Positions 25,327 through 31,059 of a stretch of DNA of 64,000 nt are shown here, one piece after another; position 1 is the first letter of the stretch; every line of letters starts with the position of its first letter. The position numbers and the translations under genes are program-made. The notes under the pieces were generated by a model. The model saw nothing but the letters and a program-made list of their open reading frames with translations, was not told the origin of the DNA and did no database searches. Source of the stretch: CAJMNU01 sp905214855 (GTDB taxonomy: Bacteria > Bacillota > Clostridia > Lachnospirales > Lachnospiraceae); NCBI GenBank assembly GCA_937890595.1, contig CALADM010000024.1, forward strand, positions 18,571 through 82,570, written 5' to 3'.

Positions 25327-25402
25327 CTTTCTCCTCCTGTTTTGATCTGGCATGGCAGCAGGCTATATGCAAGGCTATGCCACAGATCCTTGTGTATTAT
25401 GT

Positions 25403-26491
25403 TTAATTCATTACTCCTGCGGCTGTATATCTATCACATTCCATACGCACCATGTTCCATGCCATCTTGTCATAGTCATAATCTCTCTGTTCAAAATTCT
25501 TGAAACGGTTTTGGACAGAATACATACAGGGATTACCTTTTTGCTCCTGCTGCCGACTCCTAAGGATCAGCTGCTCACACTGTTTACGCAGTTTTGCTGT
25601 GCTGCGGATATTGATACTCCAAAACGGATCCGTGATCGCAAACTTCAACGCCTCACTAATCTCATCTTCGCTACGGTTATCAATCCGCTTCATCTTCTCC
25701 ACTTCCTTCGCCCATTTGTCATAACCAGCTTCCGTTTCTGGGACTTTTACATTTGGCAACTGCTTTTTCAATGCTGTGATCAGCGTGTCTACGCATTTAC
25801 GCTCGAAGGAATCTGGCGGGAATGTGTTATGTGCAGTTTTCGTTTTTGGTTTTTCTTGTGATGCTTTAGCATCATTCTTTTTAATATTTTTAGTTTTAGT
25901 TTTTTGTTTTAGTTTATATATATTTTTATTTATATATATATCTTTATCTATATCATCCGTTTTCTGTCCCGTATTCTGTGCCATATTCTGTTCATTATTC
26001 TGTTCATTTTTTGAACCCTTTTCGGCACACAATACAGCTTCTTTTTCACTGTTTTTTGTTTCTACATGCTCTTTTGGCTCAGTTTTAGCCATTTTTTCAA
26101 CACTTTTTCCTGTTTTTGGGGTACTTTTGCCAGTATGATCTGTATTATTCTTTTCCTGCTCTTCATTTTTCGGTTCCATATTCTGTTCAAAATTTGAACC
26201 CTTTTTAGAATTCAATGATATGATTCTGTATCTCGTTGGCATTCCTTTCTTACCAGCCTGTACTTCCAAAAGTCCTGCTTCAATAAGAGAATCCCTGCAC
26301 CTTAAAAATGTATTTTTACTATCAATATGCAGATCTGCCATCAAACGCATGTTCTCCACCTCAACCCACTCTTCCCACATGGATTCATTGTGATAATGCA
26401 TCAGCTTATACCACAGAAGCTGTGCTAACGCTGGCAAGTGCTTATATTCAAGCAAGCGTTCGAAATTTTTAATTTCAACCAAATAGTTCAT
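25403..26491 (-). CDS. replication initiator (winged helix + DnaD-like)
   Basis: The 362-aa protein starts with a winged-helix domain: MNYLVEIKNFERLLEY, then LLWYKLMHYHNESMW and MRLMADLHIDSKNTFLRC. This is the standard opening of phage replisome organisers and plasmid initiators of Firmicutes. The middle is low-complexity (repeated NEQN and EQNM). The C-terminal part, with WAKEVEKMKRIDNRSEDEIS and FAITDPFWSINIRSTAKLR, resembles the DnaD C-terminal domain that loads helicase. It is the third gene of the operon under promoter PL-A and is followed by parA and parB. The repetitive middle may double as the origin. Confidence 0.82.
   Translation of the reverse strand: MNYLVEIKNFERLLEYKHLPALAQLLWYKLMHYHNESMWEEWVEVENMRLMADLHIDSKNTFLRCRDSLIEAGLLEVQAGKKGMPTRYRIISLNSKKGSNFEQNMEPKNEEQEKNNTDHTGKSTPKTGKSVEKMAKTEPKEHVETKNSEKEAVLCAEKGSKNEQNNEQNMAQNTGQKTDDIDKDIYINKNIYKLKQKTKTKNIKKNDAKASQEKPKTKTAHNTFPPDSFERKCVDTLITALKKQLPNVKVPETEAGYDKWAKEVEKMKRIDNRSEDEISEALKFAITDPFWSINIRSTAKLRKQCEQLILRSRQQEQKGNPCMYSVQNRFKNFEQRDYDYDKMAWNMVRMECDRYTAAGVMN
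25855..26212. other. candidate replication origin inside the initiator gene
   Basis: This part of the gene combines an AT-rich tract (25855-25960) with repeated words. ATATTCTGTTCA occurs at 25983-25994 and 26178-26189, TTATTCTGTTCA in tandem at 25995-26006, and a degenerate copy near 25971. After two of them comes TTGAACCCTTTT, giving a GTTCAAAATTTGAAC palindrome at the second site. Many phage and RepA_N plasmid initiators act on repeats inside their own genes, and this looks the same. The repeats could also merely reflect the NEQN peptide repeats. Confidence 0.45.
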
Positions 26492-26518
26492 CATACTGCC
26501 CCATCTCCTCATCTGTTG

Positions 26519-26791
26519 CTATGTTTCGACCTCATAATACCGACATGCTGCCGTTTCAGGACTCTTATTCGCATATTTAATCCTCACTCCCTGAGTGCAG
26601 TGTCCCGAATTTGTTTTAAAATATCTTCCACCCTCTCGAACATAATGCTGCATGAAAAACCTGCAGCTCTTACACTCCATTGGCTTTCTTGGCTCTCTCC
26701 CCAACTCTTCAAGTAGTTTCTGATAATTCTCCCTCAGCCTTCTGTTCTCCGCTTCCATCTCCCAGATCGCTTGACTCAATGTTGTTTGCAT
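26519..26791 (-). CDS. 90-aa Cys4 protein, switch array unit A
   Basis: The first gene of the replication operon under promoter PL-A. It has a charged helical N-terminal half (EMEAENRRLRENYQKLLEEL) and a C-terminal half with four cysteines (CKSC, HC, AACRYY) that probably bind zinc. I do not recognise the family. Copies B, C and D at 27307, 28110 and 28888 differ by only a few residues (Q/K at residue 24; S/N at residue 6). Its end is followed by the leader of the replication initiator, whereas in the other units an HTH gene takes that place. Confidence 0.75.
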   Translation of the reverse strand: MQTTLSQAIWEMEAENRRLRENYQKLLEELGREPRKPMECKSCRFFMQHYVREGGRYFKTNSGHCTQGVRIKYANKSPETAACRYYEVET

Positions 26792-26809
26792 TGTAATTTC
26801 TCTCCTTAT

Positions 26810-26870
26810 AGTGCGCATTTTGAGCACTTATTATTAATGAAAGTATAGTGTACAATTTGAGCATTGTCAA
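26810..26870. promoter_or_regulatory. divergent promoters and operators of switch unit A
   Basis: Leftward PL-A has TTGACA (26870-26865), a 17-base spacer and TATACT (26847-26842). A rightward promoter (TTGAGC, TATAGT at 26844-26849) shares the -10 region on the other strand. Two 19-bp operator positions lie at 26810-26828 (AGTGCGCA-TTT-TGAGCACT) and 26847-26865 (AGTGTACA-ATT-TGAGCATT), so the consensus half-site is close to TGNGCACT. Repression by protein pA would shut the replication-partition operon. Confidence 0.85.
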
Positions 26871-26893
26871 TAACTTTTTAAAGGAGGCATATT

Positions 26894-27127
26894 ATGTTTT
26901 CTCAACGCTTAAACACCATTAGAAAAGCAAAAGGAATCACAGCCCAACAAATGGCTGATCATCTCTGTATGGGATTGAGAGCATATCGTAATTATGAAAG
27001 CGGAGACCGTTTCCCATCACCTGAAGCATTAATCAAAATTGCTGATAAATTAGATGTTTCTATTGATTACCTGCTTGGGCGTGATGACTTTCTGAAAGCT
27101 CACGGAGTGTTTTTTGATGAATACTAA
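26894..27127 (+). CDS. Cro/CI-like repressor pA, switch unit A
   Basis: A 77-aa XRE-family helix-turn-helix protein with a strong AAAGGAGG sequence upstream. The DNA-binding domain fills the first ~60 residues (AKGITAQQMADHLCMGLRAY, then YESGDRFPSPEALIKIADKL), with recognition-helix residues MGLRAYRN. The tail ends HGVFFDEY. It is divergent from the operon carrying rep, parA and parB, and is the obvious controller of phage-plasmid replication. Its last 68 bases overlap, tail to tail, the minus-strand gene at 27060. Confidence 0.88.
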   Translation: MFSQRLNTIRKAKGITAQQMADHLCMGLRAYRNYESGDRFPSPEALIKIADKLDVSIDYLLGRDDFLKAHGVFFDEY

Positions 27128-27281
27128 AAAACTCTTCTAGCTTGTCCCAAATCTCTATACTTCCCAACCTTTCCCCACTCTCTATTGCTTTATAATACCT
27201 TAAATTTATCCCCAACTTGTCCGCCATCTGCTGCTGCGTCAATCCTGCGCCCTGGCGGGCTTTCTTTAAATTTTCTCTCAT
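27060..27281 (-). CDS. HTH protein m4, downstream of unit B
   Basis: A 73-aa XRE-type protein, MRENLKKARQGAGLTQQQ at its start, with the first helix-turn-helix half nearly identical to m1-m3 and a divergent second half (NLRYYKAIESGERLGS). It is the second gene of the PL-B transcript, directly after the 90-aa protein. It has the same ribosome-binding leader as the replication initiator. It may be Cro-like or a leftover regulator. Convergent overlap with pA over 68 bp means the two proteins share DNA on opposite strands. Confidence 0.8.
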   Translation of the reverse strand: MRENLKKARQGAGLTQQQMADKLGINLRYYKAIESGERLGSIEIWDKLEEFFSIHQKTLRELSESHHAQAGNQ

Positions 27282-27306
27282 GTAATCCCCATCTCCTCAT
27301 CTGTTG

Positions 27307-27579
27307 CTATGTTTCGACCTCATAATACCGACATGCTGCCGTTTCAGGACTCTTATTCGCATATTTAATCCTCACTCCCTGAGTGCAGTGTCCCGAATTT
27401 GTTTTAAAATATCTTCCACCCTCTCGAACATAATGCTGCATGAAAAACCTGCAGCTCTTACACTCCATTGGCTTTCTTGGCTCTCTCCCCAACTCTTCAA
27501 GTAGTTTCTTATAATTCTCTCTCAGCCTTCTGTTCTCCGCTTCCATCTCCCAGATCGCCTGACTCAATGTTGTTTGCAT
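27307..27579 (-). CDS. 90-aa Cys4 protein, switch array unit B
   Basis: Near-identical to the unit A protein, with Lys instead of Gln in the NYKKLL segment. The start at 27579 (MQTTLSQ) matches all four copies; an in-frame extension to 27642 would run through the operators and has no ribosome-binding site. It is driven by PL-B. Such strict conservation of this gene, compared with the diverged repressors beside it, suggests recent duplication or recombination at this gene. Confidence 0.75.
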   Translation of the reverse strand: MQTTLSQAIWEMEAENRRLRENYKKLLEELGREPRKPMECKSCRFFMQHYVREGGRYFKTNSGHCTQGVRIKYANKSPETAACRYYEVET

Positions 27580-27599
27580 TGTGATTTCCCTCCTCTTTA

Positions 27600-27659
27600 T
27601 ACGCCATGTTATGGCGTAACACTTATTTTGAGTATATGCCATAATATGGCATATGTCAA
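27600..27659. promoter_or_regulatory. divergent promoters and operators of switch unit B
   Basis: PL-B reads TTGACA (27659-27654), 17 bases, TATACT (27636-27631). The two operators are perfect palindromes: TACGCCAT-GTT-ATGGCGTA at 27600-27618 and TATGCCAT-AAT-ATGGCATA at 27635-27653. The half-site ATGGCRTA differs clearly from that of units A and C, while the layout (19 bp, 3-base centre, second operator in the PL spacer) is the same. Confidence 0.88.
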
Positions 27660-27687
27660 CATATTATTATATTAAAAAGGAGGTACT

Positions 27688-27996
27688 ATGTTCAAAGATC
27701 GTTTACGTGCTACCAGAATTTATCGTGGATACACTGCTCAAATGTTAGCAGATCGTCTTTTTATTGGATTACGTAATTATCAAAAATATGAAAGTGGCGA
27801 TGCTCGTCCCACATATGAAGGTTTAATTGCCCTAGCTGATATTTTAAATGTTCCTATTGATTTTCTTCTTGAACGTGATGACTACCTGCAATCTCTCGGA
27901 GTTTTCGTTGATGTTCCCCCAGAAGGTCCTCCAAGGCGTTCCACACATCAAAACTCCCACCAGAATCTCCCGCCTCAATCTTCTGATAATGCCTAA
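27688..27996 (+). CDS. Cro/CI-like repressor pB, switch unit B
   Basis: A 102-aa protein with an XRE helix-turn-helix (MFKDRLRATRIYRGYTAQML, then IGLRNYQKYESGDARPTYEG) after an AAGGAGG sequence. The recognition region IGLRNYQK differs from pA, as its operators do. The ~30-residue tail (DVPPEGPPRRSTHQ and onward) is Pro-rich and is written in DNA that codes, on the other strand, for the C-terminal half of m3. The overlap is 143 bp. The tail may be an unselected by-product of that arrangement. Confidence 0.82.
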   Translation: MFKDRLRATRIYRGYTAQMLADRLFIGLRNYQKYESGDARPTYEGLIALADILNVPIDFLLERDDYLQSLGVFVDVPPEGPPRRSTHQNSHQNLPPQSSDNA

Positions 27997-28075
27997 GACC
28001 TATCCCCAACTTGTCCGCCATCTGCTGCTGCGTCAATCCTGCACTCTGGCGGGCTTTCTTTAAATTTTCTCTCAT
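27854..28075 (-). CDS. HTH protein m3, downstream of unit C
   Basis: A 73-aa XRE-type protein (start MRENLKKARQSAGLTQQQ at 28075). Its second half, GLRHYQKIEAGDSGGS and WNALEDLLGEHQRKLRE, is closely shared with m1 but not with m2 or m4, so m proteins fall in two alternating types. It follows the unit C 90-aa gene in the PL-C transcript and overlaps pB by 143 bp on the opposite strand. Confidence 0.8.
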   Translation of the reverse strand: MRENLKKARQSAGLTQQQMADKLGIGLRHYQKIEAGDSGGSFDVWNALEDLLGEHQRKLREIAGSHHVQEENQ

Positions 28076-28109
28076 GTAATCCCCTCTCCTCATCTGTTGT
28101 CATCTGTTG

Positions 28110-28382
28110 CTATGTTTCGACCTCATAATACCGACATGCTGCCGTTTCAGGACTCTTATTCGCATATTTAATCCTCACTCCCTGAGTGCAGTGTCCCGAA
28201 TTTGTTTTAAAATATCTTCCACCCTCTCGAACATAATGCTGCATGAAAAACCTGCAGCTCTTACACTCCATTGGCTTTCTTGGCTCTCTCCCCAACTCTT
28301 CAAGTAGTTTCTTATAATTCTCTCTCAGCCTTCTGTTCTCCGCTTCCATCTCCCAGATCGCCTGACTCAATGTTGTTTGCAT
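28110..28382 (-). CDS. 90-aa Cys4 protein, switch array unit C
   Basis: Third near-identical copy of the Cys4 protein, identical to the unit B copy as read. It is first in the PL-C transcript, with a GGAGG-type sequence before the ATG at 28382. The 3' end is followed by the same leader as in units A and B, with an extra 11-base duplication near 28092-28106. Confidence 0.75.
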   Translation of the reverse strand: MQTTLSQAIWEMEAENRRLRENYKKLLEELGREPRKPMECKSCRFFMQHYVREGGRYFKTNSGHCTQGVRIKYANKSPETAACRYYEVET

Positions 28383-28400
28383 TGTAATTCCCCTCCTTAT

Positions 28401-28461
28401 AGTGCCTTTTTAAGGCACTTATTTATATCGTTATTATAGTGTACTATTAAGGCACTGTCAA
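28401..28461. promoter_or_regulatory. divergent promoters and operators of switch unit C
   Basis: PL-C is a perfect consensus promoter: TTGACA (28461-28456), 17 bases, TATAAT (28438-28433). Operator 1 is a perfect palindrome AGTGCCTT-TTT-AAGGCACT at 28401-28419. Operator 2 (28438-28456, AGTGTACT-ATT-AAGGCACT) sits in the PL spacer and matches on one side. The half-site AAGGCACT is related to that of unit A (TGAGCACT) but differs at the inner bases. Confidence 0.88.
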
Positions 28462-28484
28462 TAACTTTTATTTGGAGGTATTTT

Positions 28485-28700
28485 ATGTTTCCAGAGCGTC
28501 TCAACTTAACTCGTAAAAGCAAAGGATATACTGCACAACAAATGGCTGATTATCTTTGTATCCACATTCGTGCATATAGAAAATATGAAAGTGGTGATAC
28601 AATGCCAAATCTTAATAGTCTGATTAAAATAGCTGATATTCTTAATGTATCTACAGATTATCTACTTGGTCGAACGGAGAATCCTTTGATTAATATGTAA
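28485..28700 (+). CDS. Cro/CI-like repressor pC, switch unit C
   Basis: A 71-aa XRE-type protein behind a TTGGAGG sequence. The helix-turn-helix is SKGYTAQQMADYLCIHIRAY with recognition residues IHIRAYRK; it resembles pA more than pB or pD. It ends LLGRTENPLINM, shorter than the others, and overlaps m2 on the opposite strand by 39 bp. By analogy with unit A it should repress PL-C and its own promoter. Confidence 0.87.
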   Translation: MFPERLNLTRKSKGYTAQQMADYLCIHIRAYRKYESGDTMPNLNSLIKIADILNVSTDYLLGRTENPLINM

Positions 28701-28853
28701 AAGATCTTCCAAATTGTCCCATACCTGTATGCTACCTAATCGCTCTCCACTCTCTAGCGCTTTATAATGTCTTAAATTTATCCCCAACTTGTCCGCCATC
28801 TGCTGCTGTGTCAATCCTGCACTCTGGCGGGCTTTCTTTAAATTTTCTCTCAT
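28662..28853 (-). CDS. HTH protein m2, downstream of unit D
   Basis: A 63-aa XRE-type protein, shorter than its paralogues and ending INQRILRSTK. The second half (NLRHYKALESGERLGS) matches m4. It follows the unit D 90-aa gene and overlaps the end of pC by 39 bp. The start at 28853 is that of the conserved MRENLKKARQ segment. Confidence 0.78.
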   Translation of the reverse strand: MRENLKKARQSAGLTQQQMADKLGINLRHYKALESGERLGSIQVWDNLEDLLHINQRILRSTK

Positions 28854-28887
28854 GTAATCCCCTCTCCTCATCTGTTGTCATCTGTTG

Positions 28888-29160
28888 CTATGTTTCGACC
28901 TCATAATACCGACATGCTGCCGTTTCAGGACTCTTATTCGCATATTTAATCCTCACTCCCTGAGTGCAGTGTCCCGAATTTGTTTTAAAATATCTTCCAC
29001 CCTCTCGAACATAATGCTGCATGAAAAACCTGCAGCTCTTACACTCCATTGGCTTTCTTGGCTCTCTCCCCAACTCTTCAAGTAGTTTCTGATAATTCTC
29101 CCTCAGCCTTCTGTTCTCCGCTTCCATCTCCCAGATCGCCTGATTCAATGTTGTTTGCAT
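28888..29160 (-). CDS. 90-aa Cys4 protein, switch array unit D
   Basis: Fourth copy of the Cys4 protein, with Asn at residue 6 (MQTTLNQ) and Gln in NYQKLL as in unit A. The sequence directly upstream of the start (GAGGAGGTCAAGTGCT) differs from the other copies, so the conserved block ends at the start codon here. It is driven by PL-D. Confidence 0.75.
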   Translation of the reverse strand: MQTTLNQAIWEMEAENRRLRENYQKLLEELGREPRKPMECKSCRFFMQHYVREGGRYFKTNSGHCTQGVRIKYANKSPETAACRYYEVET

Positions 29161-29180
29161 AGCACTTGACCTCCTCTTAT

Positions 29181-29240
29181 AACGACCGTTATGGGCGTAT
29201 TAATTATTTTTATAATATCGTACGATTTGAACGTAGTCAA
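29181..29240. promoter_or_regulatory. divergent promoters and operators of switch unit D
   Basis: PL-D reads TTGACT (29240-29235), 17 bases, TATTAT (29217-29212). The expected operator positions are 29181-29199 and 29217-29235. The second contains TACG-N7-CGTA and the first AACGACC-N5-GGGCGTA. They are imperfect compared with units B and C, but again share a distinct core (CGT). The rightward promoter has TATAAT at 29211-29216. Confidence 0.7.
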
Positions 29241-29263
29241 GTATTTTTTTAGGAGGATTTACA

Positions 29264-29572
29264 ATGTTTAAAGATCGAATCCGTTCTGCCCGAATATATC
29301 GTGGACTAACCTTACAAGGCACAGCAGATGCCCTTGACATTGCTTTGCGTTCTTATCAAAAATATGAATCTGGTGATCGTGAACCTAATTTGGATCTACT
29401 TGTTTCTATGGCTGATCTGTTCTCTGTTCCTGTTGACTTTTTGCTTTGCCGTGATGACTATTTGAAATCACTCGGAGTTTCCGTTGATGTTCCCCCAGAA
29501 GGTCCTCCAAGGCATCCCAAACCTCAAAAGACCCACCCAACTCCGCATATTCAATCTTCTGATAATGCCTAA
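29264..29572 (+). CDS. Cro/CI-like repressor pD, switch unit D
   Basis: A 102-aa protein closest to pB: MFKDRIRSARIYRGLTLQGT, then IALRSYQKYESGDREPNLD, with recognition residues IALRSYQK. The Pro-rich tail (DVPPEGPPRHPKPQ) is again antisense to an m gene (m1), here over 167 bp. A TTAGGAGG sequence precedes the ATG. The unit marks the right edge of the array on the plus strand. Confidence 0.82.
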   Translation: MFKDRIRSARIYRGLTLQGTADALDIALRSYQKYESGDREPNLDLLVSMADLFSVPVDFLLCRDDYLKSLGVSVDVPPEGPPRHPKPQKTHPTPHIQSSDNA

Positions 29573-29651
29573 GACCTATCCCCAACTTGTCCGCCATCTG
29601 CTGCTGCGTCAATCCTGCACTCTGGCGGGCTTTCTTTAAATTTTCTCTCAT
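29406..29651 (-). CDS. HTH protein m1, right edge of the array
   Basis: An 81-aa XRE-type protein starting MRENLKKARQSAGLTQQQ with the B/D-type second half (GLRHYQKIEYAELGGS). It has no 90-aa gene upstream; instead the DNA before it leads to the iteron block at 29.85 kb. It could be the ancestral m gene under separate control. The C-terminal tail (KSQQEQRTDQP) differs from m3. Confidence 0.78.
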   Translation of the reverse strand: MRENLKKARQSAGLTQQQMADKLGIGLRHYQKIEYAELGGSFEVWDALEDLLGEHQRKLRVISNSHHGKAKSQQEQRTDQP

Positions 29652-29802
29652 GTAATCCCCTCTCCTCTGTTTTTTCTTCTGAACACTTATAAACTTCCAG
29701 CTTAACGAAATTGTTTATTACTAAACTCAAATTCAAAGCAACTAACTTAAATTTTAAATAACCAACTCAACTCTCAAGTCAAATTTAACTCAATTCGAAG
29801 TT

Positions 29803-29828
29803 CACCCCGCTGCGCTGGCAGCAGGGTG
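29803..29828. other. GC-rich hairpin upstream of the iterons
   Basis: CACCC-c-GCTGC, loop GCTG, GCAGC-a-GGGTG: an 11-bp stem with a single C-A mismatch in a very AT-rich surrounding. No T-run follows on either side. It may be part of an origin, an RNA leader or a terminator remnant. To its left (29700-29800) lie loosely repeated AACTCAA and AACTTAAATTT words with few G residues on the plus strand. Confidence 0.5.
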
Positions 29829-29844
29829 TCCATCATGGCACTTT

Positions 29845-29888
29845 CTGTGATATAAATGTGCTATAAGTATGCTATAACCATGCTATAA
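29845..29888. repeat. four tandem 11-bp iterons (NNATGCTATAA)
   Basis: Four units in perfect 11-base phase at 29845-29855, 29856-29866, 29867-29877 and 29878-29888; the first is degenerate (CTGTGATATAA), the last three share GCTATAA. One turn of DNA per unit puts all on one face. Iterons like this mark plasmid origins or activator arrays. They precede the m1 gene and follow the 80-aa gene, in a stretch of about 300 bases without other genes. Confidence 0.75.
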
Positions 29889-29949
29889 CAATCCAATTAT
29901 CAGATGGTTAATAGTTACTCTATGTAAAGTCTTACGACTCACATACTCA

Positions 29950-30192
29950 TTAAAGGGTTTTATCCTGTCCTCTTAAATTACATTTCTTCTTCAGATCCTC
30001 CACTTGTTTTGGTGAAAGTTCTGTATTTTCATAAGCTCTGAGCTTCCGAAGCGCATAATATAATTTCAAATACAGTTCGTTTGTGATGATTCCAAGAGGC
30101 TGTAAATGTTCCCGTTTAACCCCCTTTAATCCCCATTCACCATTTTCGTCATAGGTCAATCGCTCGGATGTACATTTTCTTTCGTTTTCCAT
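29950..30192 (-). CDS. small phage protein of 80 aa, unknown
   Basis: Starting at the ATG at 30192 the product is 80 aa (MENERKCTSERLTYDENGEW, then VKREHLQPLGIITNELYLKL). A TTG at 30225 would add 11 residues. The N-terminus CTSERLTYDENGEWGLKG is a pattern often seen in short phage early proteins. The C-terminus is helical and basic. I do not know its function. It is the second gene after the 53-aa frame. Confidence 0.6.
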   Translation of the reverse strand: MENERKCTSERLTYDENGEWGLKGVKREHLQPLGIITNELYLKLYYALRKLRAYENTELSPKQVEDLKKKCNLRGQDKTL

Positions 30193-30228
30193 TTTGATCT
30201 CTACCTCATCCCCTTTTGTATTCAAATA

Positions 30229-30390
30229 TTATACCTTTATGATTTCTACACCTGGAAGAGTCTCCAATGGTCTTAGAATTAACTGGTTTCCGTAAAGTTC
30301 TAATTCCTTTTGTGTTAGATCTTCTGCCCTTACCTCTTTTCTTGTATTGCCTTCTCGTACAACAAAGATGTGACTATATGTTATATCCAC
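30229..30390 (-). CDS. 53-aa phage early protein, unknown
   Basis: A GTG at 30390, 7 bases after AGGAGA, opens 53 codons: MDITYSHIFVVREGNTRKEV, then LTQKELELYGNQLILRPLET and PGVEIIKV. It has a compact beta-alpha-beta appearance and a good ribosome-binding site, so it is very likely real although short. It ends just before the 80-aa gene. No family recognised. Confidence 0.55.
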   Translation of the reverse strand: MDITYSHIFVVREGNTRKEVRAEDLTQKELELYGNQLILRPLETLPGVEIIKV

Positions 30391-30575
30391 AAAATCATCT
30401 CCTGTCTCTCTTTATACAGCTATATGTGATACAGCTTGTACTTCTTTCCAATTTATCAACACTCATCCAACACTATTTTTAATTTCCTGTAATATCCAAC
30501 ACAAGATCTCATGTACAGCTCTTCTTTTTTTCTTCTTCAGATTTCACTTCCTATCCTCCAATTTCCTATAAACAT

Positions 30576-30719
30576 CTATTCCGTAGTATTCTCCTTTATC
30601 CAGCTCCATAAAATCTGTAAAACCAAAGCATTTCTTGTCAATCCCTGTTTCTGAGCCAATTCCTTCAACTTGGTTTGCAATACTTCTGGTACTCGAACCG
30701 TCATAATATTCAACTTCAT
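30576..30719 (-). CDS. ribbon-helix-helix protein, leftward arm of the Arc-like switch
   Basis: A 47-aa protein with the RHH/Arc pattern: MTVRVPEVLQTKLKELAQ (from the internal ATG) then KQGLTRNALVLQILWSWI. The first ATG (30719) is too close to the AAAGGAGG sequence, so translation may start at the TTG two codons on or at the second ATG. It is divergent from the 62-aa RHH gene, and the region between them is full of ATATC/GATAT boxes. Confidence 0.65.
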   Translation of the reverse strand: MKLNIMTVRVPEVLQTKLKELAQKQGLTRNALVLQILWSWIKENTTE

Positions 30720-30724
30720 TACCT

Positions 30725-30858
30725 CCTTTTTAATATCTATTAGATATCATATTTCAAATATATTCTATTTCCTTTTTAAAGTCAATATCTTTTTGATATC
30801 TATTTGACTTCTTGAGACAATCAATATCTTTATGATATAATTATGATATCAATAAAAG
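30725..30858. promoter_or_regulatory. divergent promoters with three ATATC-N5-GATAT operators
   Basis: Perfect 15-bp palindromes stand at 30733-30747, 30785-30799 and 30824-30838, with a further GATATC half-site at 30845-30850. The rightward promoter is TTGAGA, 18 bases, TATAAT (to 30840). The leftward promoter is TTGACT, 17 bases, TATATT. Each is overlapped by a box. This is a typical mutual-repression region for Arc/Mnt-like ribbon-helix-helix proteins. Confidence 0.85.
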
Positions 30859-30870
30859 GAGGTCTCTTAT

Positions 30871-31059
30871 ATGGCAATACAAGCAAATCCCTATCCTTTG
30901 CGTATAGATAAAACTGTTATGGATAAATTGCGCATTATTGCAAATAATAATGGTCGTTCTGTAAATAAAGAAATCGAATATCAACTCAAAAAAGCGATTT
31001 CCGAATATGAATCTCAATATGGTTCCATTCCACTTCAAGTCCCTTCAAAAGAAGAATAA
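30871..31059 (+). CDS. Arc-like ribbon-helix-helix repressor
   Basis: A 62-aa protein, MAIQANPYPLRIDKTVMDKL, then IIANNNGRSVNKEIEYQLKK. This has the beta-strand (NPYPLRI) and two-helix layout of Arc family repressors. A strong AAAGGAGG sequence precedes it. It should bind the ATATC/GATAT boxes upstream. Its last 74 bases overlap the opposite-strand RHH gene at 30986, repeating the tail-to-tail geometry seen in the HTH array. Confidence 0.85.
   Translation: MAIQANPYPLRIDKTVMDKLRIIANNNGRSVNKEIEYQLKKAISEYESQYGSIPLQVPSKEE

Noticed and set aside
27304..29085. Recurring 66-aa plus-strand frames opposite the 90-aa genes
   Set aside because: They recur only because the 90-aa gene does. They lack ribosome-binding sites and are Cys/Ser-rich antisense shadows.
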